Assembly (NCBI RefSeq): GCF_947179165.1
Contig: NC_077240.1
Coordinates: 28,500,001 to 28,564,000 of the forward strand
From: Solanum dulcamara
Lineage: Eukaryota > Streptophyta > Magnoliopsida > Solanales > Solanaceae
Direction: 5' to 3'
DNA length: 64,000 bases
The notes beneath the pieces were generated by a model, which saw only the letters and a list, made by a program, of their open reading frames with translations, had not been told where the DNA came from and ran no database searches. Made by a program: the position numbers and the translations under genes. Below are positions 12,684 to 25,039 of this stretch, piece after piece (the first letter of the stretch is position 1; every line of letters begins with the position of its first letter).

Positions 12684-15600
12684 ATATCCACTACTAAAAG
12701 AATGGATAAGGGTTTTGGACCTGCATGCTTTGCCTAAACCTCGGACACCCTCTCGGGTCGAACAACGCCATCACAGAACTTAGGCTGAGAGGAAAATCCT
12801 CAATTTCACTTCTAACTCCAAAAACTCCTCTAGTCCTTTCTTGGGCTCCAACTCTCGCTCGTTTAGCCCGAACTTGACCCAAAACACTGGATTTCAACTG
12901 AGGACGACAAAAATAAACCAAAACCACTGAATTGAGTAATACACAACCATGGCAGATACAACTCACTCAAAATTCCAAATACTTGTCTTATGTTTTCAAA
13001 TCATTTTCTCCAAGCCACTAAAGGCGTTCTACCAGTCCTTAGCTATCCTGAAAACCTTCAACGTAATTTGAAAATTACCTACCAAACCATACAACACCAA
13101 CCTCGAAGGAGTTACATACTCTATCTAAACATAGGAGGATGAAAACAACCAAAATAAGGACATCCCGCACAAAACCCCAAATCCCAATCTCAACTTGAAA
13201 AACTAAGAACTCAAAATGAAATTGATGTTCTGGAACTGAACACTCCTTAAGCTTCTGAAAGCTTGACTCACACTGCTCGGACCACACAAAGAGAACATTC
13301 TAGCGAGTCAAATGGATCAATAGTGCTACAATGGTGGAGAAACCCTCGATGAATCATCTATAATACCCAACCAATCAAACAAAGCTCCGAATTACCATAA
13401 TAGATGTGGGCCTAGCCCAACCACGAATAGCCTCAATTTTTGTCGAATCTACCTTAATACCCTCTCTGGACACTACGTGTCCTAGAAATGCCACAGACTC
13501 CAACCAAAACTCGTACTTAGAGAATTTAGCAAAATGTTGTTGGTCTCTCAAGGTCTGGAGCACAACCCTTAAGTGTTGCACGTGCTCCTCCCTACTCCGT
13601 GAGTATACCAGTATGTCATCAATGAATACAAGCATGAAAGATTCAAGATAAGGCCTGAATAATCGAGTCATAAGGTCCAGCTATGGGGGAATTGGTAAGC
13701 CTAAAAGACATCACAAGGAACTCATAGTGGCCATAGCGAATCCAAAAAGTAGTCTTAGGAATGTCGGCTACTCTAATTCGCAATTGGTGGTAGCCAGACC
13801 TCAAGTCAATCTTAGAAAACACAGTCACACCCTAAAGCTAATCGAATAGATCATCGATACGAGGCATGGGGTAATAGTTTTTCACCGTCACCTTGTTCAA
13901 CTGCCTGTAATCAATAAACATCCGCATAGTCCCATCCTTCTTCTTAACAAACAGGACAGGTACACCCCACGGCAACATACTTGGGCAAATAAATCCCTTA
14001 CCTAGAAGATCCTTAAGCTGCATACTGAGCTCTTTGAGCTCTACGGGGGTCATACGGTAAGGTGGTATAGAAATGGGCTTAGTTCCTGACTCTAAATCTA
14101 TAGCAAAGTCAATATCTCTCTCTAGGGGTAGGCCAAGTAGGTCAATAGGGAAGACATTAGTATACTCCCTAACCACATAGACTGAATCAACAGTACGGGC
14201 CTCGCTGGACACATCACAGACATATGCTAAGTACGCCAAGCACCCGAACGCAACTAGCCATCGGGCCCGCATAAAGGATATGATCCCAGTCGGTGAGCGA
14301 CTATAAATGTCCTGCCATAAGACCAGGGAATACCAGGCATGTCTAATGTAACGGTCTTGGCATAACAGTCCAAAACTATATGATGAGGGGATAACCAATC
14401 AATGCCTAGAATAATATTGAAGTCCAGTATATCAAGTAAAATAAGATCTGCCCGAGTCTTATGCCCCTAAATAGTCACCGTACAAGATCTATAAACTTGA
14501 TCCACTACTAAAAAAATCCCCTACCGAGGTTGAAACATGAAATGGAACCTCAAGTGACTCATAAACACTAGCTAGACGTGGAGCAAAATATATAGACACA
14601 TAGATATACGTAGAACCTGGATCAAATAAAGCTGAAGCAGTTTGCTGACAAATAAGGATAGTACTTATGATAACATCATCTGATGCCTCAACCTCTGCCC
14701 TCGCCATAGTAGCATAGAAATGGACCTATCGACCTCCCCCACGAACATTCGCCCTACCACCTAACCTGCCTCCCCGAGAACCTCCCCGAATACCCTACTG
14801 ACCATCATCGCAGTTGTGACCCCGATCTATACTTTCTGCTGGAGGTGACGCTACTGCCAATGGTCTAGCCCGGCTGGGACACTCACTAGCCCAGTGCTCT
14901 AGTGAACCACAATCGAATCATCCTGAAGCTGAGCGACCTGTGATAACTCATCCGCGGTAAAAAAAAAAGCAGACCTAATCCCCTCGAGCTTTGCCCTGCG
15001 GTGGAACCCCCGAACAGGGCTGACTACCCTCAACTGCTAGCAAGGTGGCCCAAACTGGCCGACTGGACTGACCCTGCTGATACCTATCCTGCTGGAACCA
15101 CTGGCGGGGCCTGTCATAACTATCATGGCTTCTAGGCTGGGACCCACTGTAGCTACCCTGATGCCTGGGTCTCTTATCGCTGCCTCCTTGGGACTGACAA
15201 TGAATAATCTCAATCGTGCAGGTATGATCCACCACATCTAGAAAAGAGCGGCCTGCAGCAACTAAGTATTTGGTTCCCAACCTCAGGTAAGGTCTCAATC
15301 CACGTACAAAATATCGTACCTTCTCCTCCTCAATGGGTAGAATCATAGTGGCATATCGGGAAAGTTGATGAAATCTAGCCTTATACACTACAATCGTCAT
15401 GTGACCCTACTCCAACTGAGTAAAATGATCCCAAATTCGATCCCTAACACTCCTAGGGATGTATCAATTCAGGTAAGCCTATGAGAACTAGTTCTATGTC
15501 AATGGTGGTGACCCAATTAGCCTGGACTACAAATAAGAGCACCCCACTGTCTGGCTGCCCCTCTGAACTGGTGAGTAGTGAAGTCAACGCCTCTAGACTC

Positions 15601-16231
15601 TGAAATAACCTTAACATCTTCTGATCATATAATGACATCACACCCTCTTGAACTGCTGGTGGGGCTGCAACAACTGGTGGAGGCAGTAAAACCTCAGGTG
15701 CTGGCTGGATAAGCGGATCCCGCAGTGCTAGTATGCCCACTATTGGGGTCAGGGCCTGTGTTACAACCCCAATAGCCGTGAAGAGCTACACAATCGCTGC
15801 CTGTAGTGCTGGGGTCATAACTGGTGCAAGGGGGTTGTGCTGGTGGTGGTGGTCCCTCTGGCTGAGTAGGAATAGGAGCATCCTGATGCTCCTCTACCAG
15901 CTTCAGCTCTATCTCTGGATTGGGAGTTGGTGCTACTCCCCTACCTATCCCACGAGGATGGCCTCTAGGCCTGCCAGGCCTTGGTATGTCATCACGATCG
16001 ATGGTACCGTGCATATGAACCATCCCTATGAAAGAGTGGAAAAAATGAGATTTCAGGAAATTAATAAGACACAACACTGCACAAAATGATACAACATAGA
16101 GAACGTTCCTAATGACATCCTGTAGCCTCCCGAAGATAAGTTACGGATGTCTCTGCACCCATCCGCGAGACTCTACTAGACGTTAGCTTTGTACAAGTGA
16201 GACCAATGAACTTGGGGATCTGATACCAACT
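12684..16231 (-). pseudogene. Internal region of the gypsy element: gag, protease, reverse transcriptase; integrase absent
   Basis: Read on the - strand, gag starts at the ATG at 16023 (MVHMHGTIDRDD). A retrotrans-gag domain lies at 15400-14975 (YATMILP, FVRGLRPY), followed by an Arg/Gly/Gln-rich tail. Protease follows at 14707-14489 with the active-site word DPGSTY. Reverse transcriptase is broken over three frames: 14160-13838 ([18 protein letters not shown]), 13828-13643 ([14 protein letters not shown]) and 13671-13375 (catalytic FIDDILVYS). A start of RNase H (WSEQCESSFQKLK) lies at 13287-13240. Homology then ends, and no integrase or chromodomain is visible in 13240-12684. A tRNA-Met-like binding site TTGGTATCAGAT abuts the 5' LTR at 16219-16230. 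Stops, frameshifts and the missing integrase make it a dead element. Confidence 0.85.
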
Positions 16232-18987
16232 TGTCATGACCCGCTTTCTTAGGTCATGATGCACTACCATAACCCACCAGTAAGTAAGCCAACCCGTCAA
16301 CCCAAAACTTCAAGTAATGGGTTGGAGGGTAGAAACTAAAAAAGAATGGCGAATTATAAAGATAAGTAGAAAGAATAAACGGAAGTAACCCAAAATATGA
16401 TATTAACAACTAAAGATCCTTCCTAGAACCTAGAAATTACAAGTACGGAGCTGCTACAAAATAAAAGATGAGCACAAGTCCCAAAAGTGTATCGGACATA
16501 TATATACAACAATTGGCTAGTCTCAGAAGGCAAAAAATGGGCCATCCATTTTGAAGGAGACAGAAGTGATCCAGAAATGCCAAGTGCTCACCCTAGTCTC
16601 CGAATTTGACTGCAATAAACTCAATCTATTTATGACAGTAGATGGTGCTCGATCATGCATCACGAAAGTAGATGCAGAGTGTAGTATGAGTACCAAGACA
16701 ATAGGTACCCAGTAGGCATCATAGGCCGACTGATCAGAAAAGGTGAAAATAATATAAAAAAGAAGAATAAGCCTAAATAGGAATCAACATAAGCATCTAA
16801 AGTGAAAAGATTACTATCTACGAGAGCTACAGCTAACTATACCAACCTGGTCCCTCATAAGTCCAGCCGGGATACTCGTGCATAAGTTAAATAAAAACTC
16901 GAACGAACCCTCATAAGTCCGCCGAGTACACAGAATAGCTACAACTACCAATGCTAGGAATCAAGAATTTGCGAGGTCAGGAACCTAAGAACTATATCAT
17001 TTCCAAACCCAGAATCTCCAAGAGTCAATGAACTAAGGGTGCCTCGAGGGTCGAGACAAGGACTGGGACCCAAATGCTCGCCCAAATGTTCATAGTGGCT
17101 AAGGCCGGGACTGAGTACCCGGATGCTTACCATAATACATCAGTATGGTCTAGGCCGGGACTAGGTACCCGGACACTCGCCGTAATATATTGGTGCGGTC
17201 TAGGCTGGGACTGGTACCCGAATACTCACCGTAACACATTGATATGATCGAGGCTGGAACTGGATACACGGATGCTCGTCATACTAGTAAGCCGGCGGAG
17301 GCCGGGGATGGGTACCCAGATGCTCCCCGATAATTCGGAATGGAGGCCGAGACTGGGTACCCAGATGCTCATAGATAATCAAGAATAGAGTCCAGGTATG
17401 GGTACCCGAATGCTCACAGATATTTTATCCTATGGTGCCGAATATTCTCCTTTCCAACTAAACAATATAGTACCAAGAATCTCCTTCCCAATGAGTCAAC
17501 CGATATGCCGCCAAAACTAAAACCGGAGCCAAAGTCAACGATCACGAAATCTAGTATTGTCGACGTATCACAAAATTATGGTTATACCGAGTTATGGATG
17601 AGGGTTTATTAAGAGCAAGGGTATCGCCTAGCTAAGGCCAACTACTAGGCACTAGTCCGCTACACCATTCTACAAGGATCTAAGTCCACCGGATTGACGC
17701 CGGGGCAACTAAAGTAAGTTTGCATCCTATACTAATGCCAACATACTCAACAGTATCAACAACATGCTCATTCAACTCTCCTTATAATACTAACAAATAA
17801 CGACAAGATACACATGCTTCTAAATACCCGAAAAACTCAATAACAAGCCTAAAGCATGATTTTTAACATTTGAGATATACAATTAAACTACCCAACCAAA
17901 ATTCCAATTATTTCAACATGCTTTCACATATTCCAGCTCAATCTAAAAAAAGGTAAACATGTAGCCTACTTGTAGGCTAAACACATGAGTTTTAAATAAT
18001 TGTGCTGGAGTTTTTCCTTTCTGAACAGCCTCAGAACACTGCCACGCTATCAAAAATAGAACCACAACATCGATACGGTCATTTAGACACTAATTTCATA
18101 ATTTTTGGAGAAGGAATAATTTTAGGGTCTAAAACAGAAATTGTGGATCCGCATGCGAAATTATGGTTTTGACTCCCAAAATAGGTTCTAAACTCCACCC
18201 CAAGCTCACAAATCATATTTATAACACAATTTGGGGTGGGAAATTACACGGAACGAGCATGCAACCAAAACTCATTAATTCCAACTAAATGACCTAAAAA
18301 TGGGAGCATCAAGATCAGCTAATTTCGAAGAAATGACACCCTTCCAACCCAAAAAAATTATACTAAGATGATCCTTGCAAAGAAAACCACAATCTAGCCT
18401 CAAGAATCACTCGAAACAGAGTTATATTGATCAAGATACACTCTTCCAAAATTCAACAAAATTTTATTTCAAAAAAGGCTAAATCAGTAACTAAACATGC
18501 ATTTTTACCTCAAACAAAGATTCCCCTCGCATATCTGAGCTCACCACAAGATTCTTCATGAAATTTTCTGGAATTTAGACCCTTGAATTACCAAATTTGG
18601 GTTTATATAGATCAAGAAATAATTTTTCAAAGTTCTTCAAAAACTCAATCTGAAAATGGACACTGCTGCAAATAAAATTATGATTTTTACTTGAATTGAA
18701 TACTCCAAATTAGTTTTCAATCTCTCCAATGCATTCTTCACAAAAAATCTCACAAATTTGCCTTTTGAATCACCCAATTTGGAGCTCTATAGCCCAAGAT
18801 AAAGGGTTTTTAAAGTTAGAGGAAATATACCAACAAAAGGGCTGCTGAGCTACTGCAAATATCAGATTTTGGAAAATCCAAAATATCCTATGGGGTGCTC
18901 GGAATTCATTTGAAATTCGATAAAAATAAACCAGATATGTTACCCCACTAAATTCGATATTCCAGACTCAATAGCGCATTCAGAATT
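16232..18987 (-). mobile_element. 5' LTR of the gypsy element (right LTR), outer end missing
   Basis: The inner edge begins TGTCATGACCC at 16232, next to the primer-binding site. It pairs with 9691-12683 as far as the word GCGCATTCAGAATT, ending at 18987, where unrelated sequence (a duplicated gene scrap) begins. About 870 bp of outer LTR present in the other copy are therefore missing. It holds a ~120-bp stretch (18795-18920) that the other LTR lacks. Confidence 0.75.
17040..17420. repeat. Tandem units in gypsy LTR
   Basis: About seven units have the core GGCCGGGACTGGGTACCCG and a following GATGCTC word. They correspond to the array at 10090-10380 in the partner LTR. Confidence 0.7.
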
Positions 18988-19134
18988 GTTCTCTTGAGCG
19001 TGTGATTTAATACCACACTTGAAGTTCTCAATTGAATGTTGTTCCCTTGATATTTGATTATATTGTTTAATGTCATCTGAAAGACACTTGACAAATAAAA
19101 TCGAAAAAAATAAGATGTACAATGTCATCTTCAA
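18988..19134 (-). pseudogene. Duplicated scrap of an unrecognised secreted-protein gene (copy 1)
   Basis: From the ATG at 19128 on the - strand, the frame begins MTLYILFFSILFVKCLSDD. This is a typical signal peptide with a hydrophobic core, then a polar stretch that includes REQHSIENFKCG and ends near HAQENN. At 18987 the homology to the second copy (29046-29195, opposite strand) ends and gypsy LTR begins, so the frame runs on into LTR sequence. I do not recognise the family. It looks like a first exon cut off by a rearrangement. Confidence 0.45.
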
Positions 19135-19140
19135 GACATT

Positions 19141-19719
19141 ATCTTACGAAAAGATATAAAAAAAAACTCACGAATAGACATTACACATGTCAATTTTTTA
19201 GTCATATTACAAGCCCAAATATGAAATAATATATGTAAACATTGAAAATTATAAACTCATTTAAAAGAACTTACTAAACATATTATAATTAAAAAAATTG
19301 TGTATTAAATATGTCAGTTTGATTTGGATTCGATTTTGACTTTTTTTCTTCTATTAATACCAAACCAAGCCAATAATAATCAATTTATTTTTTTCAACAT
19401 CAAACCAACCAAACCAAATCACATATCAAATTTTTTTATCGATTTAACTTGATTCATAGTTCGATTTGACTTGACAATTTGACTTATATACCCCTACTTA
19501 AAATTATGCATTCTAGAAAAAATGTGATTTGTAATAGTTATTTAAGTGGCCATATGACGGCCCAAACTAATACTGTTCCTATTGCATGCAACAAGCCACA
19601 TGTGCCTTAATTATAAATATATGTGAGGGAAACTTGCCTAAATATACTGTGTTTAGTAAATATTTATTATTTATAACTATATAATTTTAATAATTTATAT
19701 TGTTTGTATAATTTACTTT
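19141..19719. other. AT-rich spacer with a possible hAT MITE remnant
   Basis: There is no coding frame. At 19310-19500 there are repeated TTTGATTTGG and ACCAAACC words ending in a CCCCTAC edge, which resembles the ends of hAT-derived MITEs and the ends of the hAT element at 40735-45288. Clear terminal repeats could not be established. Confidence 0.3.
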
Positions 19720-20140
19720 GTCGTTTAGTAGGGTGTTCAAAAATAATATCAAATAGAGTGCATTAGTAATGTTTGTATTAGCTATGCTTGCATTAATTAT
19801 ACATCAATCATTTCTTATGCATTGTTTAGTTTGGTGTATTACAAATAGCATGCATTGCATAAAAATATTTATTTACAAAAATATCCTCACCAATTATGGT
19901 GAAAAATATGTAAAAAGAGTTTTGAGTAATAATTGGATTTTTAACCATGCTACTGTATCCATTACACCCCTTTCCATTACTACTACCTAGAAATCTATGG
20001 TATTTGTAATACACACCTTAATACACAATAGAATATATAATTAATGCAACATAGCATAAAAAATATACCAAATAAGGTATTACTAATACACAAAGCTAAT
20101 GCATGAATTAATTTTGTTAATACACTCTATCAAACGACCC
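19720..20140. mobile_element. MITE with GTCGTTT termini
   Basis: The left end GTCGTTTAGTAGGGTG and the reverse complement of the right end GGTCGTTTGATAGAGTG form imperfect terminal inverted repeats, and similarity continues inward (GTGCATTAGTAAT against GTGTATTAGTAAT). The length is about 420 bp, AT-rich and non-coding. A clean target duplication was not identified, so the superfamily is left open. Confidence 0.6.
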
Positions 20141-21129
20141 CTTAATACATAATGCAGATTTTTTCTTAATAAAAACAAGTCTAATACATTTTAATACACA
20201 TATAATACATTTATATTGCATGTAAAATTACTTTTATACACAGTGTAATACAACTATGTTATATGCATAATTCTTTTTTAATATATAGTGTATTTTTTTA
20301 TCAAAGCAAGTATAATACATTTTAATACATTTATATTACATATATATACACATATACACATATACATATATATATATAGATATACATATATATATATATA
20401 TATATATAATTCACTTTTAATACATAATACAATTGCTATAAATGATAAATATTTCCTAAATATGATATATCTAGATAATAAATAAAAATAGATTTAAAAG
20501 CTATAAATATTTTATAAAAGGAATTCAAAAAAGGTAATTATCCAAATATAAAATGAGATAAGTGTAAAAAACACACATGAACAATCCCCTTTTTAGGATT
20601 TTATACATAAACTATTGGAAGTGTGAGTTTCATACCTAAAATATCACATATTAGTTTGAGAAACACACATCTCTCTTTTATTCCACTCTCATCATGGTGT
20701 GTGTACTATACTCTTTTTTTTATTTAAAAAAATTATCACATCACACTCCACATGGACAAAATATTCCACCTTAACGAAAATTAAATAAACTATTAAAATT
20801 AGTTAAAATTAAAGATTAAAGTATTACTATCTCCCGCCTAAAAAAATTTAAAATAAAATATAAATATTTTTCTTACTCCACTCCACTATTTTCTCTCACC
20901 ATAACCCACGCCTCCCTATTCTTTAGTTTTATTTTTATTTAATAAATTTCTTTTATAAATATTTTTAAAAAAAATTCTTACTTCATCTCCCTGCCCTCCC
21001 CCCCTCAAATAATATTTTAGATTTTTTATTTTTTATTTTTAAAAAAATTCTACCCTGCCCCACCTAACCGCTGCTTTCAAATTTCTTTCTAATTTTGTGT
21101 TATATATATACATATGATTTTAGAAAATT
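20141..21129. other. AT-rich spacer with TA/CA microsatellite
   Basis: A (TA)n/(CATA)n tract lies at about 20338-20410. The rest is AT-rich with poly-A/T runs and CT-rich patches. I see no gene or clear transposon end. Confidence 0.5.
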
Positions 21130-21140
21130 ATTTTTTATTT

Positions 21141-21383
21141 GCCCCAACACTTTTGCATAGTAGGTCTTGGGCTTAGACTTTCCATGTTGGAGGTCTCATG
21201 TTCGAAATCCTTTGCCAGCGAAAGAAAGGGATTTGACTTCTTGGTCATGCTCGTCAAACCGAACTTGTCTAGTGCAAGTTACCTCTCTTGTGTGGTTTGC
21301 GAACTATTGCATAGGAGTGGGGGGTTTTATCCTATGCACACCCAAAGGATAGCGGCTGCAGATTTCCCTTGTCATCAAAAAGG
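21141..21383 (+). mobile_element. tRNA-derived SINE copy carried along with AP5M copy A
   Basis: The segment matches, in reverse complement, the SINE at 52793-53028 inside AP5M intron 2: a B-box-like GGTCTCATGTTCGAAATCC word, then GCGAAAGAAAGGG, and a 3' end GTCATCAAAAAGG. The right flank AGGTAACTCTA is the target-site sequence also found beside the intron-2 copy. The left end starts at the SINE 5' edge with no duplication, so the duplicated segment was cut there. Confidence 0.7.
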
Positions 21384-21975
21384 TACAAGGTAACTCTACT
21401 TATCCAAACTCCAAAACTTAGACAGATAGAAAGAATCGCCTAGTATCTGCTAAGATCTAAATATTGGTTCCCAAAGTTGTCACTCCAATTTTTCAACCGC
21501 TAAATCACTTCCTTAGGGACATAAGGATAGTACTTTTATTTCTCTTCAAGTACATATACTAAAACAGATACAGTTAAAATTCTATGCCGCGACGAAGTAA
21601 TCATGTTACTTTGAAGGTAATTGCATGTAACTTTATTTAATAACAACCACTGATAACCTAAAATAAATAGTATCTTATATGACAGGTTAAATTACACTAA
21701 TGATGTAAAAAACCACTAACACTGTCATTGTATATCACTTAAACTCAAACATATCATCCCAAGCTTCAAACTTTAATCAGAAAAGGATTTTAAAAAGAAA
21801 AATAAAAAACTTTTTCTTCCGATCAACGAAAGCAGCAGCAATATCTGAATCAGTAGGAAGAGAAGGCATCACATTATATTTCAAATCATCCTCCATAAAA
21901 TTCTCATCTCTCTCACATGCCATCCGCCACCGCTTCTCCACCACCGAAAATCTCCTACAATTTTCATCCAACAAT
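21384..21975 (-). pseudogene. AP5M copy A: exon 2 with flanking introns
   Basis: Read on the - strand, exon 2 of the AP-5 mu subunit gene is 21954-21811 (144 bp), preceded by an intact TTGTAG acceptor. It reads open (SVVEKRWR..ACERDENFMEDD), with changes from the AP5M gene. The last exon base before the donor is A instead of G. Exon 1 is absent: the copy breaks in intron 1 near 21975, where a SINE fragment begins. It continues into intron 2 and the SINE at 21141. It faces copy B and forms the left arm of a long inverted repeat. Confidence 0.8.
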
Positions 21976-22036
21976 AAAAGGTCAGTCCGGTGAACTAAAG
22001 CTCCCGCTGTGCGCAGGATCCTGGGAAGGGCCCGAC
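21976..22036 (-). mobile_element. SINE 3' fragment at the centre of the AP5M inverted repeat
   Basis: The words GGTCAGTCCGGTGAACTAAA, GCTCCCGCTGTGCGCAGG and GGGAAGGGCCCGACC match one end of the complete SINE at 56104-56286. Only about 60 bp are present. The fragment separates copies A and B, as if the junction formed at or within a SINE. Confidence 0.6.
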
Positions 22037-22053
22037 CATCACTATGATTACCC

Positions 22054-22624
22054 ATTGTTTTCTCCCGGTATTTATCTCTCCCTCTGCGCGCGCATGTTTT
22101 CTTAATTTTAATCATGGTGATGGTTAGATGAAAATTGCAGGAGATTTTTTATGGTGGAGAAGCGGTGGCGGGAGGCATGTGAGAGAGATGAGAGTTTTAT
22201 GGAGGATGATTTGAAATATAATGTGGTGCCTTCTCTTCCTACTGATTCAGATATTGTTACTGCTTTCGTTGATCGCAAGAAAAGGTTTTTTATTTTTCTT
22301 TTTAAAATCCTTTTTCTAAATAAAGTTTGAAGCTTGGGATGATATGTTTGAGTTTAACTGATATACAATGACACTATTAGCAATTTTTTACATCATTAGT
22401 GTAATTTAACCTGTCATAAAAGATACCATTTATTTTAGGTTATCAGTGGTTGTTATTAAATAAAGTTACATGCAATTACCTTCAAAGTAACATGTTTACT
22501 CCGTCACGGCATAGAATTTCAACTGTATCTGTTTTAGTATATGTACTTGAAGAGAACATAAAAGTATTATCCTTATGTCCCTAAGGGAGTGATTTAGTGG
22601 TTGAAAAAATGGAGTGACAACTCT
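22054..22624 (+). pseudogene. AP5M copy B: end of exon 1, intron 1, exon 2, part of intron 2
   Basis: The last bases of exon 1 (TTGTTTTCTCCCG) end at 22067 with an intact GT donor. Intron 1 is 22068-22140, and exon 2 is 22141-22284 with intact acceptor and donor. Exon 2 is open but has replacements, such as IVTAF where the AP5M gene has IAAAF. Homology to intron 2 continues to GTGACAACTCT at 22624, where a truncated Ogre-type LTR begins. Copies A and B are head to head with about 100 bp between them. Confidence 0.8.
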
Positions 22625-24131
22625 TCGTATTTTGAACTTTGAAGTTCAAACCCTGCCAAACCATAAAAAAAAAACAAGCAATATACAAATAAATAGAGTT
22701 ATATCATGATTATATAATTTTACTACAACAAATAAAACAAACAAAGGAAGAACACATTTCAAAATAATAAACCAATATATAAGGGAAGACGGAGACTAAT
22801 CTGGATACTTCATATATTTATTTTAACAAGATATAATATGTAAGAACCTAAAGTAAAGACTATACGATAAAAATAAGAAAAAGAAGTATAACCAATGAAT
22901 ATGAGTTTTATTAATATGCCAACGAAAAGCGATAGCAATATCCGAGATCCAAGCAAGTCAAAGTAGCAAAGAGGCAAAAGAAAGAACTTAAAAGCACTAA
23001 GTATTTTTGTTAAAAGTTTCTCTGCGTTCTAATGAATATGAGGTATTAAAAGAGAAAGTGAAATTAAGTGTTCTTCTTTTCTTTTTCCTCTTTGTGTTTT
23101 TCTCTTCTTTCTTTTTTTTGTCCCCCCCCCCACGTGTGTTCTAATGAAAATGGGTCTTATAGTGATGAAAGGTAATTAAGAAAACAAGAAAATCCAGAAA
23201 AACGGCTAGGCATTATTTTTGTCAAGACTTTTTCTTTCTTTTTCCCCATAAGTCACAAGAAGAGCACATATTTCAAAGGAAGGTGACAAAATTTCCACAT
23301 TCTATCAGCAAAATCAACATAATATCTTCTTTTCAAGATTTGATCCAATCTTTTTCAAAAAGATGCCTCAAGAGTCAAAAAAAATTGGCCAATAGAGACC
23401 CGCTATCAATAATTGTACAAGAAATTATTCAAACTCAATTAGAGAAATAGTCAAATTATAGGCAAAAATAAACCTAAAATTAATGTTCACTAACATATAC
23501 TGAGATTTACCATAATAAAACAAGTGAAGCAATCAGATCTTTTAAGGGTAAGACCAAATTAGTGTACTAATATATGAGTGATGGTAACACCAAAGTCATT
23601 CAAATAAAGGAAGAATCCTAAAAAGTATGCTAAAGTTATTTCACCAATGTATTTAGCATCCAAAATTATAGCAAATTAACCACAAAGAGATGAGTAACAG
23701 AAGATGAAAATCATTCAACCAGAAGACTAACTCAAAAATCAACAACGACAGAAAATTATTCATTAAGGCTAATTAAGAGTGATTACATTAAGTAATCAAG
23801 AATCGCGAGAGTCAATCAGTTTTTACGTTAAAATCACTAAATCAAATAGAACACACAGCCATATCAATGCCGACAATTCCAACCAGTGTAAAGGGAAAGT
23901 TTAAGGACATACTAACACCTATTTCATTCAAGCAAATATCAAAATACAGGGCTAAAAATACACAAGTTCGGAAGCTCACGATCACAAAGAGTTCTTACTC
24001 AAAGAGAAATTTCACAACCACTATAGATTTTCAAATAAACAAACATGCAAGGAAAATCATAGATCTTATACTAAAAATCCAAAAATAAATTAAAATTTGT
24101 TAGAAAAACAAGATTATAACTTAACAAAGAA

Positions 24132-24626
24132 CTAACCAAGCACAGATCTGTCTCTAGTGACTAAGACCTCAAAACTCCGTCTGATACTTGTTGTCATTCT
24201 CGTGGCTGCTGGAAGAGCATCAATGATCTTGCTGTGATCATTGCCGATCCTGCCGGATATGAGGAGCTGCTGGTCGTTGTTGGTGACGGAGCTGCTGGTT
24301 GTCGGTAGAGCGATAAAGATGAGCTGATGCGCATGTTGTTGGTGGCGGAGCTGCTGCCCGTGTTGTTGCTGCTGTCGTCGATGTTGCTGATGGTTGCCAT
24401 TGCAAATGTTGATGAGCTGCTGGTTGCAGTTGTTGTTTTGTTGCCTCTGCTGTCTTCTCTGGACAGCAGCTCGCGCGGCTGAGGAGAAAGCGATGTGGCA
24501 CGACGGCGTATTGCTGCGTTTGGTCGGAGAGGAGTAGAGTGAGGGAGAGTGGCGGCGGTTGTTGTCTTCTTTTCTCTTTGGAGAAGATGAAGAGTAGAGA
24601 GAGAGTGCAAAAGACAAAATGGCCAA
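24132..24626 (-). other. Low-complexity frame in the LTR leader
   Basis: The 164-codon frame is rich in Gln, Ser and His because of degenerate CAG/CAA/CAR repeats. Alternative frames of 138 and 87 codons overlap it, as expected for repeat DNA. It occupies the place of the Ser/Pro-rich frame at 2597-2794 in the sister LTR, and the flanks (AAAGGAGAAGAAGACAAC-like) agree. I see no recognised domain. Coding is doubtful. Confidence 0.3.
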
Positions 24627-24967
24627 AATCTCCTTAGGATTTAGGTGTAGGTAATTAAAAAATAGGAAAGCATAATCTTAGACGTTCATCAATTTTGATG
24701 AGAGGTTGGGATTGCATCTTGGTATTTGATAAAGATGAGATGGATGAATGTGATTAAAAGACGGATTTAAAATTTGAATTTGGGTCATATTGAATTTAAT
24801 TTTGGCTAAAGTTAAAATTAATTAAATAAAAAGACCATGCTTAAAATAAAATAGAGAAAAATTGAATAGTTTGTTATCTAATTAATAACCGTAATATATA
24901 TATTGAATAAGTAAAATCATAAACTTTAATCAAGTAGTAATACTTTTATACATACTATGTAACTATT

Positions 24968-24969
<2 letters not shown>

Positions 24970-25035
<66 letters not shown>
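24970..25035. repeat. (AT)n microsatellite
   Basis: About 65 bp of uninterrupted AT dinucleotide repeat lie inside the truncated LTR. Confidence 0.95.

Positions 25036-25039
<4 letters not shown>

Noticed and set aside
13406..13651. 81-codon + strand frame
   Set aside because: It is the antisense shadow of the gypsy reverse transcriptase on the - strand.
20340..20410. Possible origin-like or regulatory AT element
   Set aside because: It is a plain TA/CATA microsatellite without further structure.
24194..24610. Poly-Ser and poly-Gln proteins
   Set aside because: Three overlapping frames through CAG/CAA repeats in an LTR leader; no domain and no sign of real coding.
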